Of a DNA stretch of 64,000 bases, positions 1 through 8,942 are shown in pieces (position 1 is the stretch's first letter; each line of letters starts with the position of its first letter). The notes under the pieces are model-generated. The model was not told the origin of the DNA and did no database searches. It was given only the letters and a program-made list of their open reading frames with translations. The translations under genes were made by a program, and so were the position numbers. Source of the stretch: Natronococcus pandeyae (lineage in GTDB: Archaea; Halobacteriota; Halobacteria; Halobacteriales; Natrialbaceae); contig NZ_PHNJ01000017.1 in the NCBI RefSeq assembly GCF_008122205.1, positions 47,629 to 111,628 of the forward strand. Direction: 5' to 3'.

Positions 1-232
1 CACCGACCGGATCGAAGCGCTGGCCGCGGATGCCGGGGTGGAGTCCACGACGACGATCACTGAAGGCGTCCCACATCGGGAGATCCTCTCGTACGCGGAG
101 GAAACCGACGTAGATGCGATCGTTATGGGAAAACGAGGTCAGGGTGCCGCTGCGGACGATATACTCGGAAGTACGACGGAACGGGTCATCAAGGGCGCCT
201 CCTCGACTATCATCGCCGTTCCCGAATCGTAA
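1..232 (+). CDS. Universal stress protein, C-terminal part (cut by window start)
   Basis: The frame is open from base 2 to the TAA at 230-232, so only the last ~76 residues of a UspA-fold protein are visible. The nucleotide-binding signature G-x2-G-x9-G-S/T is intact (GKRG, nine residues, GST), followed by the usual ERVIKGAS helix and a terminal IIAVPES strand. USP proteins are soluble ATP- or AMP-binding dimers linked to stress survival. An internal ATG at 38 is not taken as the start because the upstream codons (TDRIEALAADAG) continue the same fold. Confidence 0.9.
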   Translation, partial: TDRIEALAADAGVESTTTITEGVPHREILSYAEETDVDAIVMGKRGQGAAADDILGSTTERVIKGASSTIIAVPES

Positions 233-342
233 CTGAAGCGTGGATTCGCGAGAACCGGCCGCGACCGACAGATGATCGCGCGTCGCCTCGAGTCACGAGC
301 GGCGAATGAAGCGTTTTCAGCACCCGGCGCATCCGTCTACCT

Positions 343-1002
343 GTGACCGGGTCAGACTTCGACCGCGCCGCGACGCCGACGACGTGGTCGCTCGCTCTCG
401 GCGGCCTCCGCGATCACGTCCTCGTCACCGTCGCCGTCCTCGCGGTCGCGCCCAGGTGGCTCTGGACGTGGGTCGTCCTCGTCCAGCCGGCGATCGCGCT
501 CGTCGCTACGGCGTGGATCGGAACCGTTGCACTCGCCGTCTTCGCGGCAGTCGCTCTCGCACCTGCCGCAGTCGCGTGGTGGCTGGCGATCAGACAGCGA
601 CGGCTAGGATACACCGTGTCGCCGACGAGAGCCACGCTTCGAATTCGTCACCTGGGGACTGAATCCGAGGCCGCCCCCGAAACCGACGTCGTCGACCTTC
701 GCGGCGTCGGCGGGATTGCCGCCGTGCCGCTTCGCGGCCGGGTCGCAGTGCGATTCCACCGGGGGAGGACTCGAGAGTCGGAGCCGCGTTCGGTGCCGAG
801 AGTCGTCGTTGTTCCGGCCGACCGCTGGCCGGCGTTCGCGGCCGCCCTCGATCGCGCCGGCGTCTCCCTGCCCTGGGGAGAGCCGGCGGATCCGCAACCG
901 CCTCTCGGAGTGGTGGCGATCGTCGCCGTCAGCGTGATCGTCCCGATAGCGGGGGCCACGGTCGGAGTCGTGCTCGCGTTCCGGTGGCTGATTCTTTTCT
1001 GA
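343..1002 (+). CDS. Membrane protein of unknown function
   Basis: This 219-residue protein starts at a GTG. Hydrophobic segments lie at about residues 25-82 (two or three helices, Trp-rich around WLWTWVV) and 186-219 (one helix ending at the C-terminus). Between them is a soluble ~100-residue domain rich in Val and Arg, resembling membrane-anchored PH-like proteins (YdbS/YdbT style), but no catalytic motif is seen. It stands alone between a USP gene and a decayed copper ATPase. Function not recognised; the PH-like assignment is only a guess from layout. Confidence 0.7.
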   Translation: MTGSDFDRAATPTTWSLALGGLRDHVLVTVAVLAVAPRWLWTWVVLVQPAIALVATAWIGTVALAVFAAVALAPAAVAWWLAIRQRRLGYTVSPTRATLRIRHLGTESEAAPETDVVDLRGVGGIAAVPLRGRVAVRFHRGRTRESEPRSVPRVVVVPADRWPAFAAALDRAGVSLPWGEPADPQPPLGVVAIVAVSVIVPIAGATVGVVLAFRWLILF

Positions 1003-1136
1003 ACCGCGGCGGAACCGGTCGAGAGCGGTTTCGGTTCCACACCGGATCCGGTCGTTCTCGCGGACGGTCCGGCTCGCACGCAACGAGTCCGTTCGGTTGG
1101 GCTGCCGAGAAAGCGGAGTTGAGGAGGGGTGAGCGA

Positions 1137-1996
1137 TTACAGGTCGATCTTCCCGAGGCGCGTCGAGTTCGTAATGACCGAGAGACTCGAGGTGAATATC
1201 GCCACAACGGCGATCAGCGGGTGGAGGAGCCCGAAGAACGCGATCGGGAGGGCGAGCGTGTTATAAATGAACGCCCAGAAAAGGTTCTGCCTGATCTTCG
1301 CGAGGATTTTCTCGGAGAGCGTGAAGGCGTCGACGAGCGCGTCGAGCGACCCCCGAACGAGGCTGACATCGCTGACCTGGATGGCTATATTGGTTCCGGT
1401 ACCGATGGCGACGCCGACGTTCGCCTGTTTCAGCGCTGGCGCGTCGTTGATCCCGTCGCCGACCATCGCGACGTCATGTCCCGCGTCCTGCAGCCCGCGG
1501 ACCTTGTCGATCTTATTCTCTGGGAGCACGTTGGCCATGACGCGGTCGTGGTCGATGTCGACCTCGTCGGCGATCGCCCTGGCGGTCCGCTCGTTGTCGT
1601 CGGAGATCGTCCAGAGCTCGAACTCCAGGTCGTGTAACTCCTGGATCGCCTTGGGAGATCACTCCTTGATCGTATCGGCCGTATGATGAGGACGATAATC
1701 TCGTCTTCGACGCCGATGAGGACGATCGGTGCGGTGACAATCTACGCCCGGATCGCCAGCTGCCGGTGATCGCGGCGTTCCGCGTCCGCTTCTTCCGCCG
1801 CGAGCTCGTCCTCGACCGATGCGTCTCTGACGTCGTATCCGGCCGACTCGACGGCGTCGGTGAACTGATCGACGGAGACATCCGGGTCGTGGCGAACCTC
1901 CGCCCGTTCGGTGCCGAAGTTGACGGACGCTTCCTCGACCCCCACCACGTCTTCGAGCCGCTCCTCGATCGAGGAGGCGCACGTCGTACACGTCAT
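1137..1996 (-). pseudogene. copA: Decayed copper-exporting P-type ATPase (copA remnant)
   Basis: Reading leftward from 1996, an N-terminal heavy-metal-associated domain with its Cys-x2-Cys metal site (MTCTTCAS) is intact for about 65 residues. The next recognisable part is the end of the P domain: ADTIKE, an in-frame TGA at 1661-1659, SPKAIQELHD, then NVLPENK, the hinge motif GDGINDAP and the last two membrane helices to 1137. The actuator domain, the DKTGT phosphorylation site and six helices are missing. About 860 bp remain of a usual ~2.5 kb, so Cu(I) export is certainly lost. Large internal deletion plus a nonsense codon define a pseudogene. Confidence 0.9.
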
Positions 1997-2271
1997 TTCG
2001 GATACTTCGAGTTGCGTTCTCGTATGGTTATAACTTCTCGACGGGAAATTGGATTGAGAGGGTAGTAACTGCGCGGCCAAACCCCATCGATTGGGAATAC
2101 ACCACACGGTGCGAACGTCCACGGAACACCGCTCTAGGCGACTGTACACCCGGCCACGAACCGAACCCGAGGGCGACGGTGTCTGACGAGAGGATCGCCG
2201 TCAGCCGAACCTAGAGGTCGGACAACACTATGAAGGTCCTTGCAGTACCACGTCGTAGGGAGTGAGAACGG

Positions 2272-3075
2272 ATGTATCAGGTTCTGGACCCGATCGACGG
2301 ATCGGACGAGGCGTTCGACGCCCTGGCGTACAGTTTCGAGACGTTCCCCGACGCGGCCCACGTGCCGATTCACGTGATCAATCCGACCAAGAAGCGCTAC
2401 GAGGGACCGGGACGGGCCGAGGGGTGGTTGGCGAAGGCCGAGCGAGAGGCCGAAGCGCTACACGAAAGGGCACACGAGATGGCCGATGATCGCGGAGTAA
2501 CGATCGCAGAGACAGTGACCGAACGAGGGCCGCCGGCCCGAGAGATCGTCGCGTACGCCGATCGAAACGACGTCGATCACGTCGTCCTCGGCAGCAGGGG
2601 CCGCTCGAGAATCGATACCATCTTCGTCGGAAGCGTTGCGGAGACCGTTACCCAGCGAGCACCGACGCCCGTTACCGTGGTGCGAAACGTCGGTGACGAC
2701 GACGCGCCGCCCGAACGGATACTCGTCGGCGTCGACGGATCCGAGCAGTCCTACGACGCGTTAGCGCTCGTCCTGAGCGAGTTTCCGACCGGGGACGTCA
2801 CTGCGTTGCACGTCAGCGAGACGTCAGAGCGCGACGCCGACGCGATCCTGGACGAGGCACGACGGCGCGCGGACGAACGCGGAGCGACGATCAGGACCGA
2901 GGTGGAACGCGGCGACCCGTCTCGGACGATCGCCGAGTACGTCGCCGAACACGAGTTCGACCACCTGGTCGTCGGCCGTGCGGGCCGTTCGGGGTGGCCG
3001 CGAATACTGCTCGGCAGCGTGGCTGAATCTGTCGTGCACCGAGCCCCGGTTCCCGTCACTGTCGGTGACGGCTGA
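2272..3075 (+). CDS. Tandem universal stress protein (two USP domains)
   Basis: This 267-residue protein is two fused UspA domains. Domain 1 (about residues 1-140) starts MYQVLDPIDGSDEA and carries GSRG-x9-GS; domain 2 (about 145-267) restarts at ERILVGVDGSEQS and carries GRAG-x9-GS. Both nucleotide-binding signatures are complete, so both halves probably bind ATP or AMP. The usual first strand residue order ILVPIDGS is altered to VLDPIDGS in domain 1. The gene is monocistronic and faces the copA remnant head to head across a short gap. Confidence 0.93.
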   Translation: MYQVLDPIDGSDEAFDALAYSFETFPDAAHVPIHVINPTKKRYEGPGRAEGWLAKAEREAEALHERAHEMADDRGVTIAETVTERGPPAREIVAYADRNDVDHVVLGSRGRSRIDTIFVGSVAETVTQRAPTPVTVVRNVGDDDAPPERILVGVDGSEQSYDALALVLSEFPTGDVTALHVSETSERDADAILDEARRRADERGATIRTEVERGDPSRTIAEYVAEHEFDHLVVGRAGRSGWPRILLGSVAESVVHRAPVPVTVGDG

Positions 3076-3111
3076 CGGCGCCGGCTTCGCGGTGCGACGT
3101 TCACTCCGGCG

Positions 3112-3124
3112 ACGAAAATACAAA
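3112..3124 (+). promoter_or_regulatory. AT-rich promoter box before the CPBP protease gene
   Basis: The run AAAATACAAAA lies about 27-38 bp before the ATG at 3151, the expected distance for an archaeal TATA element of a near-leaderless transcript. It stands out from GC-rich surroundings. Position-based inference only. Confidence 0.45.
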
Positions 3125-3150
3125 AGGTTCCGAACGGAGTATCGTCCCGT

Positions 3151-3912
3151 ATGGGGACGCCGAGTTACCGCCGCGACAGTTCGACGCGGGCGCTTTTCGA
3201 GGTTATCACCGTCACGATCGGCGCGATCGTCGCCGCGACGATCGTCGCGACGCCGATGCTGCTGGTCGCCGATCCGACGACGCGCGGCGGGTTCGTCGGA
3301 CTGTTCGTGTTGAACTTCGTCGGGATGGCGCTGGCCGGCTGGGCTTACCTCGTCTACACCGGTCGCGGCCTCGAGTTCGTCGACATTCGGTGGCCGACGC
3401 GCCAGGATCTGGGCTACGCCGTGGGCGGGTCGCTGGCCGGCATCGGACTGATCGTCGGGTTCGGCGTCCTGCTCTGGGCCCTCGAGTTGCCAGCCGCCTC
3501 GAACGAGGTCATCGTCTTGATCGGGGACGATACGTCGCTGCTGCTCGCGTTGATTCCGTTGATCGTCCTGTTTAACGCACCCGTCGAGGAGTTCGTCTTC
3601 CGCAACGTCGTTCAAAAGCGACTCTACGCGGCGTACGGGCGCACCACGGCGATCGTCGTCGCCAGCGTCATCTTCACTCTCGTCCACACTCCCGTGTTCG
3701 CCCACCCGGAACCGTTCGCGACGGTCCTCTCACTGCTCGTCATCTTCCTCGGCTCCTGTCTCTTCGGCTACGTTTACGCGAAAACTGACAGCCTCTTCGC
3801 GCCGACGGTCGCCCACGCCGCGGTGAACGTCTTCCAGGTCGCCGGTCTCTACGTCTACCTCGAGTTCATGAACGGCGAGGTGCCCGCCGCGAGTGCGCTG
3901 TTGGGTCTGTGA
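3151..3912 (+). CDS. CPBP-family intramembrane metalloprotease
   Basis: The 253-residue polytopic membrane protein carries the three conserved motifs of the CPBP (CAAX-protease and bacteriocin-processing, Abi) family: EExxxR as Glu146-Glu147 to Arg151, a His at about 179 (FTLVHTPVF) and a His at about 222 (AHAAVNVF). Seven or so hydrophobic helices span it. Such enzymes cleave substrates within the membrane (Rce1-like); the substrate here is unknown. Family assignment is strong because all catalytic residues are present; biological role is not inferable from neighbours. Confidence 0.92.
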   Translation: MGTPSYRRDSSTRALFEVITVTIGAIVAATIVATPMLLVADPTTRGGFVGLFVLNFVGMALAGWAYLVYTGRGLEFVDIRWPTRQDLGYAVGGSLAGIGLIVGFGVLLWALELPAASNEVIVLIGDDTSLLLALIPLIVLFNAPVEEFVFRNVVQKRLYAAYGRTTAIVVASVIFTLVHTPVFAHPEPFATVLSLLVIFLGSCLFGYVYAKTDSLFAPTVAHAAVNVFQVAGLYVYLEFMNGEVPAASALLGL

Positions 3913-3920
3913 TCCCCACG

Positions 3921-4117
3921 GTGTGTCCCGGGACACGCGTCGGGAAGACCCCGGTAGGGCTTGCCGCCGCGGTGCTGGATGCCGACGAGCGCGTCACCTA
4001 GGTGAGCGAGGCGGCCGGCGATAGCGAGAGCACCATCCGGAACCCGCACGAGGAAGTGCTCGCGATCGCGGAAGAGCCTCGGCTCTTTCGCGGCGAACGG
4101 GGTTTCGAGCCCGATCA
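3921..4117 (+). pseudogene. Transcription factor B (TFB) C-terminal fragment
   Basis: One frame reads GKTPVGLAAAVLDADERVT, an in-frame TAG at 3999-4001, then VSEAAGDSESTIRNPHEEVLAIAEE. This matches the end of the second cyclin repeat of archaeal TFB, where G(K)(S/T)P-x-GLAAA-x-LY and SEV-x-TIRN-x-Y-x-E are conserved. The tyrosines normally in LYAA and RNRY are lost (D and P). No N-terminal zinc ribbon or first cyclin repeat is present upstream, where the protease gene ends at 3912. It is a dead scrap of an extra TFB paralog, common in haloarchaea. Confidence 0.75.
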
Positions 4118-4507
4118 GTCGGCGACGGTGACGACCCTGAGCTGACGCGAGCGAGGGCCGTCGCACTCGACGAACAGAATCGACTGCCAGGTCCCGAGAT
4201 CGAGGTCGCCGTCGGCGACCGGCACCGTGACGCTCTCACCGAGCAGCGTCGCGCGCAGGTGGGCGTCCGCGTTGTCGTCGATGGTGTCGTGCTCGTACCC
4301 CTCGCCGCGGGGGACGAGTCGCTCGAGGGCAGTCTCAACGTCCGACAGCAGTTTTCCCTCGGCTTCGTTGACGATGACGCCGGCGGTCGTGTGCGGTACG
4401 TAGACGGTGCAGATGCCGCGCTCGAGGTCGGTGGGAACGGCGTTCGAAACCTTCGACGTAACGTCGACAACGTCGACGCGATCGCTCGTTCGTACTTCGA
4501 TCGGCAT
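4115..4507 (-). CDS. YjbQ/UPF0047-family protein (secondary thiamine-phosphate synthase-like)
   Basis: The 130-residue protein is the usual full length for UPF0047/YjbQ. Seen are the signature PHTTAGVIVNEAEG (about residues 38-51), HLRATLLG (83-90) and GTWQSILFVECDGPRSR (105-121). Family members form trimers and E. coli YjbQ has weak thiamine-phosphate synthase activity; the true role is unsettled. The stop lies at 4115, just inside the end of the TFB scrap on the other strand. Monocistronic. Confidence 0.9.
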   Translation of the reverse strand: MPIEVRTSDRVDVVDVTSKVSNAVPTDLERGICTVYVPHTTAGVIVNEAEGKLLSDVETALERLVPRGEGYEHDTIDDNADAHLRATLLGESVTVPVADGDLDLGTWQSILFVECDGPRSRQLRVVTVAD

Positions 4508-5020
4508 ACCGCGTCTGCGCGGCCGAGAGACGTAACTGTTACCCCGGAACCCCGCCGGTCGTCTTCCTCGGCAGCGACGACGCGGGCCGGATCGTGACGC
4601 CGGTCACGACCGAGGGGCCGAGTTCCGAGACGAACCGACCCACATCGCTCTCGGGATCGGCGGGTTCCTCGTCACCGCGCTGACTCTCGTTCCCGACTTC
4701 GGCGGATCGTTACGACCGTTTCCTCCTTCAGTCTCCGATTACACCCGTTATTTGACGGGACATTATATTCTTTTTTACAGCAGTACATTTGTAACCGTTC
4801 GACGGTCTAAAATAGATCGTTACCGGCCGTGGAAAGCCGATCGTGGAGTTGCCAATAAATAGTATACCGCGACGATGACGAAGTTACAGGGCCCCAGAGA
4901 GGGAGCTGATGGCGTTCCGTTCTCGGAAGCGATACGATCCGCGAAGAGACGTCGGACTCTCGTCACCCGTCTCTGGAATAGTGATCAACCGAATGCTCCC
5001 CGAGGTTGTTCGGAAACCCA
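4508..5020. other. Intergenic region with AT-rich segment, no gene seen
   Basis: About 510 bp between two leftward genes. Bases 4740-4870 are clearly AT-rich (TTATTTGACGGG, ATTATATTC, TTTTTTACAG) and include the small palindrome ACCGTTCGACGGT near 4795, which could be an operator. GC-rich short frames around 4560-4720 (for example IGGFLVTALTLVPDF) look protein-like but match nothing I recognise. No gene called. Confidence 0.4.
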
Positions 5021-5485
5021 TTAGACGACGCTCTCTCTGGATCCGACGAACTGACCGCGGCCCGTGATTTCGCTGATATCCAGTTCGTACCACACCGTCT
5101 CGTACTCGGAGAGCGGTTCGTTAAACACCTCGAGGGTCGCCTCTTCGCCCACCACCGAGAATAGCGTCGCCGCTTCGGCCAGGTCGGCGTCCGGAACCTG
5201 TCGGATTCGGCCCCGGATGACGACGCTTTTCCACTGATTTGGCGTGGCCCACTCGTAGACGGTGAGACTCGCGAGTTCCGTTTCCGAGACGAGAGATTGT
5301 TTCATGCTTTCCTCCCCAATTACAAATCGGAAAAAACACCGGTGGGAATCGCCGTCGTAGGCGAACGCGATCGGGATCGTGTACGCTTCGCCTTCCTTCG
5401 CGATGCCCAGGACGCCGAGCCCCTGCTCCTGGAGGAACGATTCGATCTCGTCAGCCTCTAACTCTACCCCGATATCCTGTGACAT
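5021..5485 (-). CDS. Pyridoxamine 5'-phosphate oxidase-like flavin protein (paralog 1)
   Basis: A 154-residue split-barrel protein. The start is placed at MSQDIGVELEADE (5485), since upstream codons are not conserved in the other copies. Features shared with the three other copies in this window are GLGVLGIAKEGEAYTIPIAFAYD, SLTVYEWATPNQWKSVVIRGRI and the C-terminal WYELDISEITGR. In the broader family this fold binds FMN, F420 or heme and often reduces or scavenges small molecules. Specific substrate unknown. Confidence 0.88.
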   Translation of the reverse strand: MSQDIGVELEADEIESFLQEQGLGVLGIAKEGEAYTIPIAFAYDGDSHRCFFRFVIGEESMKQSLVSETELASLTVYEWATPNQWKSVVIRGRIRQVPDADLAEAATLFSVVGEEATLEVFNEPLSEYETVWYELDISEITGRGQFVGSRESVV

Positions 5486-5897
5486 ACCGATGCGTAGGAT
5501 GGGCGATGACAAAAAATACGGCCTTGGGTTATCCCCCGCGGTAGCGGACGGCACGACCTCGAGTCGCATACCGTCGCTCGCGTCGGAACGGTAGCTTTTC
5601 GGCTCCGACTGAGAGCGTTATCTACGCTGCTCTCGGCACAATAGCGTATGTCGGTGACAGAATTCGCCAGGAAAGCGAGTGAGCGCAGCGCTGATCGACC
5701 CGGAGACAGGTGTTCCGTAAACGGCTCCGGCTCGACCGGCGAATCGCGTTTTCCCGTCAGATTCCTCGTCCGGGTGAAGGACGTTCGCGTCACTCATCGC
5801 GTCGCCGAACCGTCGAGCGTCGGTGATCGTTACCGCGACGTGAGTCGCGTACGCCCGGATCGGCGAGCTCGAGGTCGAACACCCCGTCGTGGCGAAA
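5486..5897. other. Intergenic region without a convincing gene
   Basis: About 410 bp between two leftward genes. A leftward frame of about 110 codons exists but its composition (Ser/Thr/Arg-rich, no domain) looks like a high-GC by-product. A local stretch VFDLELADPGV on the minus strand could be a gene scrap. Nothing supported. Confidence 0.3.
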
Positions 5898-6110
5898 CTA
5901 CTCGCTCGTATCGATCCCGGCTGCTTCGTTGATCGGACACTTTCGAGTTGCACCCGTCACGAGCAGGACGGCGCCGACCAGCAGTGCCACACCGGTGACG
6001 ATCAGGCCGATCTCCCAGAACCCGACTAACGTCGCGATTCCGGCCAGCACGAGGACGGTTCCGATGACGATTCGCGCATTTCGGTCCATTCCGCCGACGT
6101 TCGGTTGCAC
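5898..6110 (-). CDS. DUF2892-like small membrane protein
   Basis: The start is set at GTG 6110 because the product then begins MQPNVGGMDRNARIV, matching the family's N-terminal N-V-G-x2-DR-x-R signature. The 70 residues hold two transmembrane helices (about 13-31 and 34-53) and end with CPINEAAGIDTSE, the usual CP-x-Y/N-x3-GI motif. Members are small inner-membrane proteins, often fused to or near rhodanese and stress genes; function is not established. A longer frame reaches back to 6242 but its extra residues are low complexity. Confidence 0.8.
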   Translation of the reverse strand: MQPNVGGMDRNARIVIGTVLVLAGIATLVGFWEIGLIVTGVALLVGAVLLVTGATRKCPINEAAGIDTSE

Positions 6111-6337
6111 GGTGGTCCCCTCGATTACAGAAAGTGCCGCAGTAACAAAAAACCGATCAGCCGCTCTTCGACCAGTTGCCGGTACTGCCGTGCGACCCGT
6201 TGCATTCGGCGCCGAGATCGTCCGCACGCTCGGCCGGCGCACCCGCGAGGAGGCTGCCGTCCGGACGAACGCGATCGAAAACCGCGTCGATCGGTCTACC
6301 GCACCGATTTAACTCGCTCGGGACCGAACTACCGCTC

Positions 6338-6787
6338 ATGAAGTTCCTCGTAGCCGTCGACGGATCCGAGGAAGCAGAGCGCGCCATCGCCTACGCCGCC
6401 GACATCGCGGACGCGATGGACAGGCCGATCACGATCGTCCACGCGATCGACCCGAACGTCTACGAGGAGGGGGGTAGCGACCCGATCTCGTCACTCGCGG
6501 ACGCCGACCAGCGGCTAGTTCTCGAGAGTGTCGAAGACGCCGAACGCCGAGCGATGGACCTTCTCGAGAACGCAGGCGAACTCGCCGACGAATTCGGCGC
6601 CGACGCCGAGACCGAACTGCTCTACGGCGATCCGGTCACGACGATCGCCGACTACGCCGAGGACGGTGAGTTCGACGGCGTCTTCGTCGGTCACCGTGGA
6701 CGATCGGAACGAACCGATCTCATGATCGGCAGCGTCGCGAAGGCGCTCGTCGAACGAGCGAGCGTTCCGGTGACCGTCGTTCGCTGA
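6338..6787 (+). CDS. Universal stress protein
   Basis: A single UspA domain of 149 residues starting MKFLVAVDGSEEAERA. The nucleotide-binding motif is GHRG-x9-GS (VGHRGRSERTDLMIGSVAK), complete. The start ATG at 6338 was chosen over an upstream in-frame one at 6176 because the fold's first strand begins here. The gene converges with the CBS/HPF gene, with a 33-bp gap between stops. Confidence 0.95.
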   Translation: MKFLVAVDGSEEAERAIAYAADIADAMDRPITIVHAIDPNVYEEGGSDPISSLADADQRLVLESVEDAERRAMDLLENAGELADEFGADAETELLYGDPVTTIADYAEDGEFDGVFVGHRGRSERTDLMIGSVAKALVERASVPVTVVR

Positions 6788-6820
6788 GGGCGTCGACTCG
6801 CGTCCGCCGACTGGCGGCGA

Positions 6821-8038
6821 TCACTCCTCGAGTAGCCAGCCGAAGCGTTTCTCCCAGAACGCTTCGTCCGGCGGCTTCTTGGTCCGTCCGTGGGTTTTCT
6901 GGTCCCGGATCTGCCGTTCCAGCACGTCGCGCGCCTCGTTGAGCGCGTGGCTCGCACCGTATCCCTCCCCGGAGCCCACGTACAGTCCCTGGTCGGTGTG
7001 GAGCCGGATGCGAGCGAGAAGCAGCGGTACCCCTCGGCGTTTCTCGTCGTGCTCGTGGAGGTGAACCTTCGCGTCCAGCACGGTCATTCCGTGGTCCCGG
7101 TCGTCGAAGGTGTCGATCATCGCCACGATATCCTCGTAGGACGTGTCGTCTATCAGGTCGGTACCGTAGACCTGAACGGCCCGGTTCCCGCCGGCCTCCC
7201 ACGTGAGCGACTCGAGTACGTCGGTCTTCGTAACGATGCCGTGTGGCGAGCCGTCGTCGGTGACGACCAGCGACGACCCGTCGATCTCGAACATTTCCTC
7301 GACGGCCGTCTCGAGGGTTTCGCTCGGCGCGATCGTCCGTACCGGGGCGACCATCACGTCCCGGACCGGGAGGTCGAGGATCCGCTCGAGTTCCCCCTCC
7401 CGGGCGCCGTAGCCGCCGCGGCGGGCGCGCGCGGTGCTGGAGGAGATCTCGCCGCCGAACGGGTCTGTTCCGCCCGCGTCACCACCCTGGCTCTGTACCT
7501 CGGACCTGACCGTCAGGGCGGTCACGTCGTACAGACTGAGGATCCCGGCCGCCGTGTCGTCCTCGACGACTGGCAGGTGCGTGATGCGGTCCTCGCGGAA
7601 GCGGTTGAGCGCGTCGCCGAGAGTCGAGCCAGGATGCAGCGAGACGAGGTCCTCGGAGTAGGCCTCGGCGACGGTCGCCGCGTCGAGATACGGCGCGACT
7701 TTCTCGAGGATCCCGTCGACGGTGACGGTCCCGATCAGGTCTCGACCTTCGAAGACGGGGAGCAGTCGCGAATCACTGTCGATCATGAGCTGTGCGACCT
7801 TTCGGATATCTTCGTCGGGGGTCAGTCGAGGGACGTGCCAGACCAGGGAGCCGAGCTTTTCGTTCGGCTGGCGGTGCGAGGTAGCGAGTTGCCGCCTGGT
7901 AACGACGCCCTCGAACTCGTCACCGCGGACGACGACTCCTCTGACGTCGGAATCCGCGAACGTCCCGACGAGCTTGGAGACGGTGGTTTCCGGTGAAAAT
8001 TCGACGTACTCCTCCGAAACGATATCATCGATGTTCAT
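6821..8038 (-). CDS. Four-CBS-domain protein with C-terminal HPF/RaiA-like domain
   Basis: The 405-residue protein starts at MNIDDIVSEEYVEF. It holds CBS repeats at about residues 1-57, 60-115, 120-175 and 225-285, with a Gly/Ser/Arg linker between repeats 3 and 4. The last ~110 residues (VQVYGTDL... HGMTVLDAKVHLHEH... LARIRLHTDQG) resemble the ribosome hibernation factor fold (HPF/YfiA, S30AE). CBS pairs sense adenine nucleotides, so a nucleotide-gated ribosome-binding or dormancy role is inferred. It faces a USP gene, consistent with energy stress. The HPF call is from pattern similarity only. Confidence 0.85.
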   Translation of the reverse strand: MNIDDIVSEEYVEFSPETTVSKLVGTFADSDVRGVVVRGDEFEGVVTRRQLATSHRQPNEKLGSLVWHVPRLTPDEDIRKVAQLMIDSDSRLLPVFEGRDLIGTVTVDGILEKVAPYLDAATVAEAYSEDLVSLHPGSTLGDALNRFREDRITHLPVVEDDTAAGILSLYDVTALTVRSEVQSQGGDAGGTDPFGGEISSSTARARRGGYGAREGELERILDLPVRDVMVAPVRTIAPSETLETAVEEMFEIDGSSLVVTDDGSPHGIVTKTDVLESLTWEAGGNRAVQVYGTDLIDDTSYEDIVAMIDTFDDRDHGMTVLDAKVHLHEHDEKRRGVPLLLARIRLHTDQGLYVGSGEGYGASHALNEARDVLERQIRDQKTHGRTKKPPDEAFWEKRFGWLLEE

Positions 8039-8159
8039 GGTTTGTGTGGTATTGCCGGTCGGGTTCTCGACGTCGAACCCGCGCTGTTTGCGAGTGCATT
8101 CGTTGCTGAAGTTCAAATACTCGGTCGTCGTTCTCGAGGGCTGACTCTTCGCACGGCGG

Positions 8160-8798
8160 TCACGTCTCGAGATACGCCATTGCCTCCTCGTCGGACACCT
8201 GCTCGAAGTTCGTGTAGAACTGTCCGACGCCCCTGAAGTCGACGGGCGTCTCGAGACAGACGACCTCGTCGACCTCCGCTTCGAGTTCGTCGATGGTGTC
8301 GGGCGGGCCGACCGGTACCGCGAGGACGAGGCGCTCGGCGTCCGTCCGCTTGAGCCTCTCGAGGCAGGCCCTGACGGTCGACCCCGTCGCCACGCCGTCG
8401 TCGACGACGACGACGGTTTTGTCGGTCAGGTCGGGTTCCGATCGCTCTCCCCGGTAGCGGTCGGCCTTCCGACGGGCGTTCTCCGCTTCCACCTCGCGCT
8501 GTTGCTGGAAGTACTCGTCGTCGCCACCCGTACCGCGGAACGCCGCTTCGTTTCGCCAGACGCTGCCGTCGCTCGCGACGGCGCCGATGGCGTACTCCGG
8601 GTTACCGGGCGCCCCGATCTTCTTCGCGACGACAATGTCGAGCGGCACGTCGAGCGCGTCGGCCACCGCGCGCCCGAGCGGAAGTCCGCCCCGTGGAATG
8701 GCGAGCGCGATATCCGCGTCGATATCCCGTTCTCGAAGAGCCTCCACGAGTCGCTCCCCCGCTTCTGTCCGGTCTCTGAATCGTCGAGTCTCGTCCAT
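8160..8798 (-). CDS. Phosphoribosyltransferase-fold protein
   Basis: The 212-residue protein starts at MDETRRFRDRTEAGE. It contains the PRPP-binding loop at about residues 128-141 (VVVVDDGVATGST) and an N-terminal AIPRGGLPLG loop. The C-terminus ends VDFRGVGQFYTNFEQVSDEEA, a feature of the ComF/Rv0571c-like predicted phosphoribosyltransferases often found next to USP and dienelactone-hydrolase genes. Substrate unknown. The gene is divergent from the DUF2267 gene. Confidence 0.9.
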   Translation of the reverse strand: MDETRRFRDRTEAGERLVEALRERDIDADIALAIPRGGLPLGRAVADALDVPLDIVVAKKIGAPGNPEYAIGAVASDGSVWRNEAAFRGTGGDDEYFQQQREVEAENARRKADRYRGERSEPDLTDKTVVVVDDGVATGSTVRACLERLKRTDAERLVLAVPVGPPDTIDELEAEVDEVVCLETPVDFRGVGQFYTNFEQVSDEEAMAYLET

Positions 8799-8942
8799 CG
8801 AACAGTGGTGGAGGACGTGACGCAACTATATATAATTCCAAGGGTGCTTCCGAGAAGCAGACTGTCGTCGTCCCGGGACGTTCTCGCGACGGAGGACGTA
8901 ACATGTAGCTTGACGTCTCTGGTCGACGACCGCGCTAGTACG

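Noticed and set aside
4884..5093. Small minus-strand frame of 69 codons
   Set aside because: It overlaps the end of the PPOX-like gene in the same direction and has no family-like features.
6890..7996. Open frame of 368 codons on the + strand
   Set aside because: Antisense to the CBS/HPF gene; no independent start or domain evidence.
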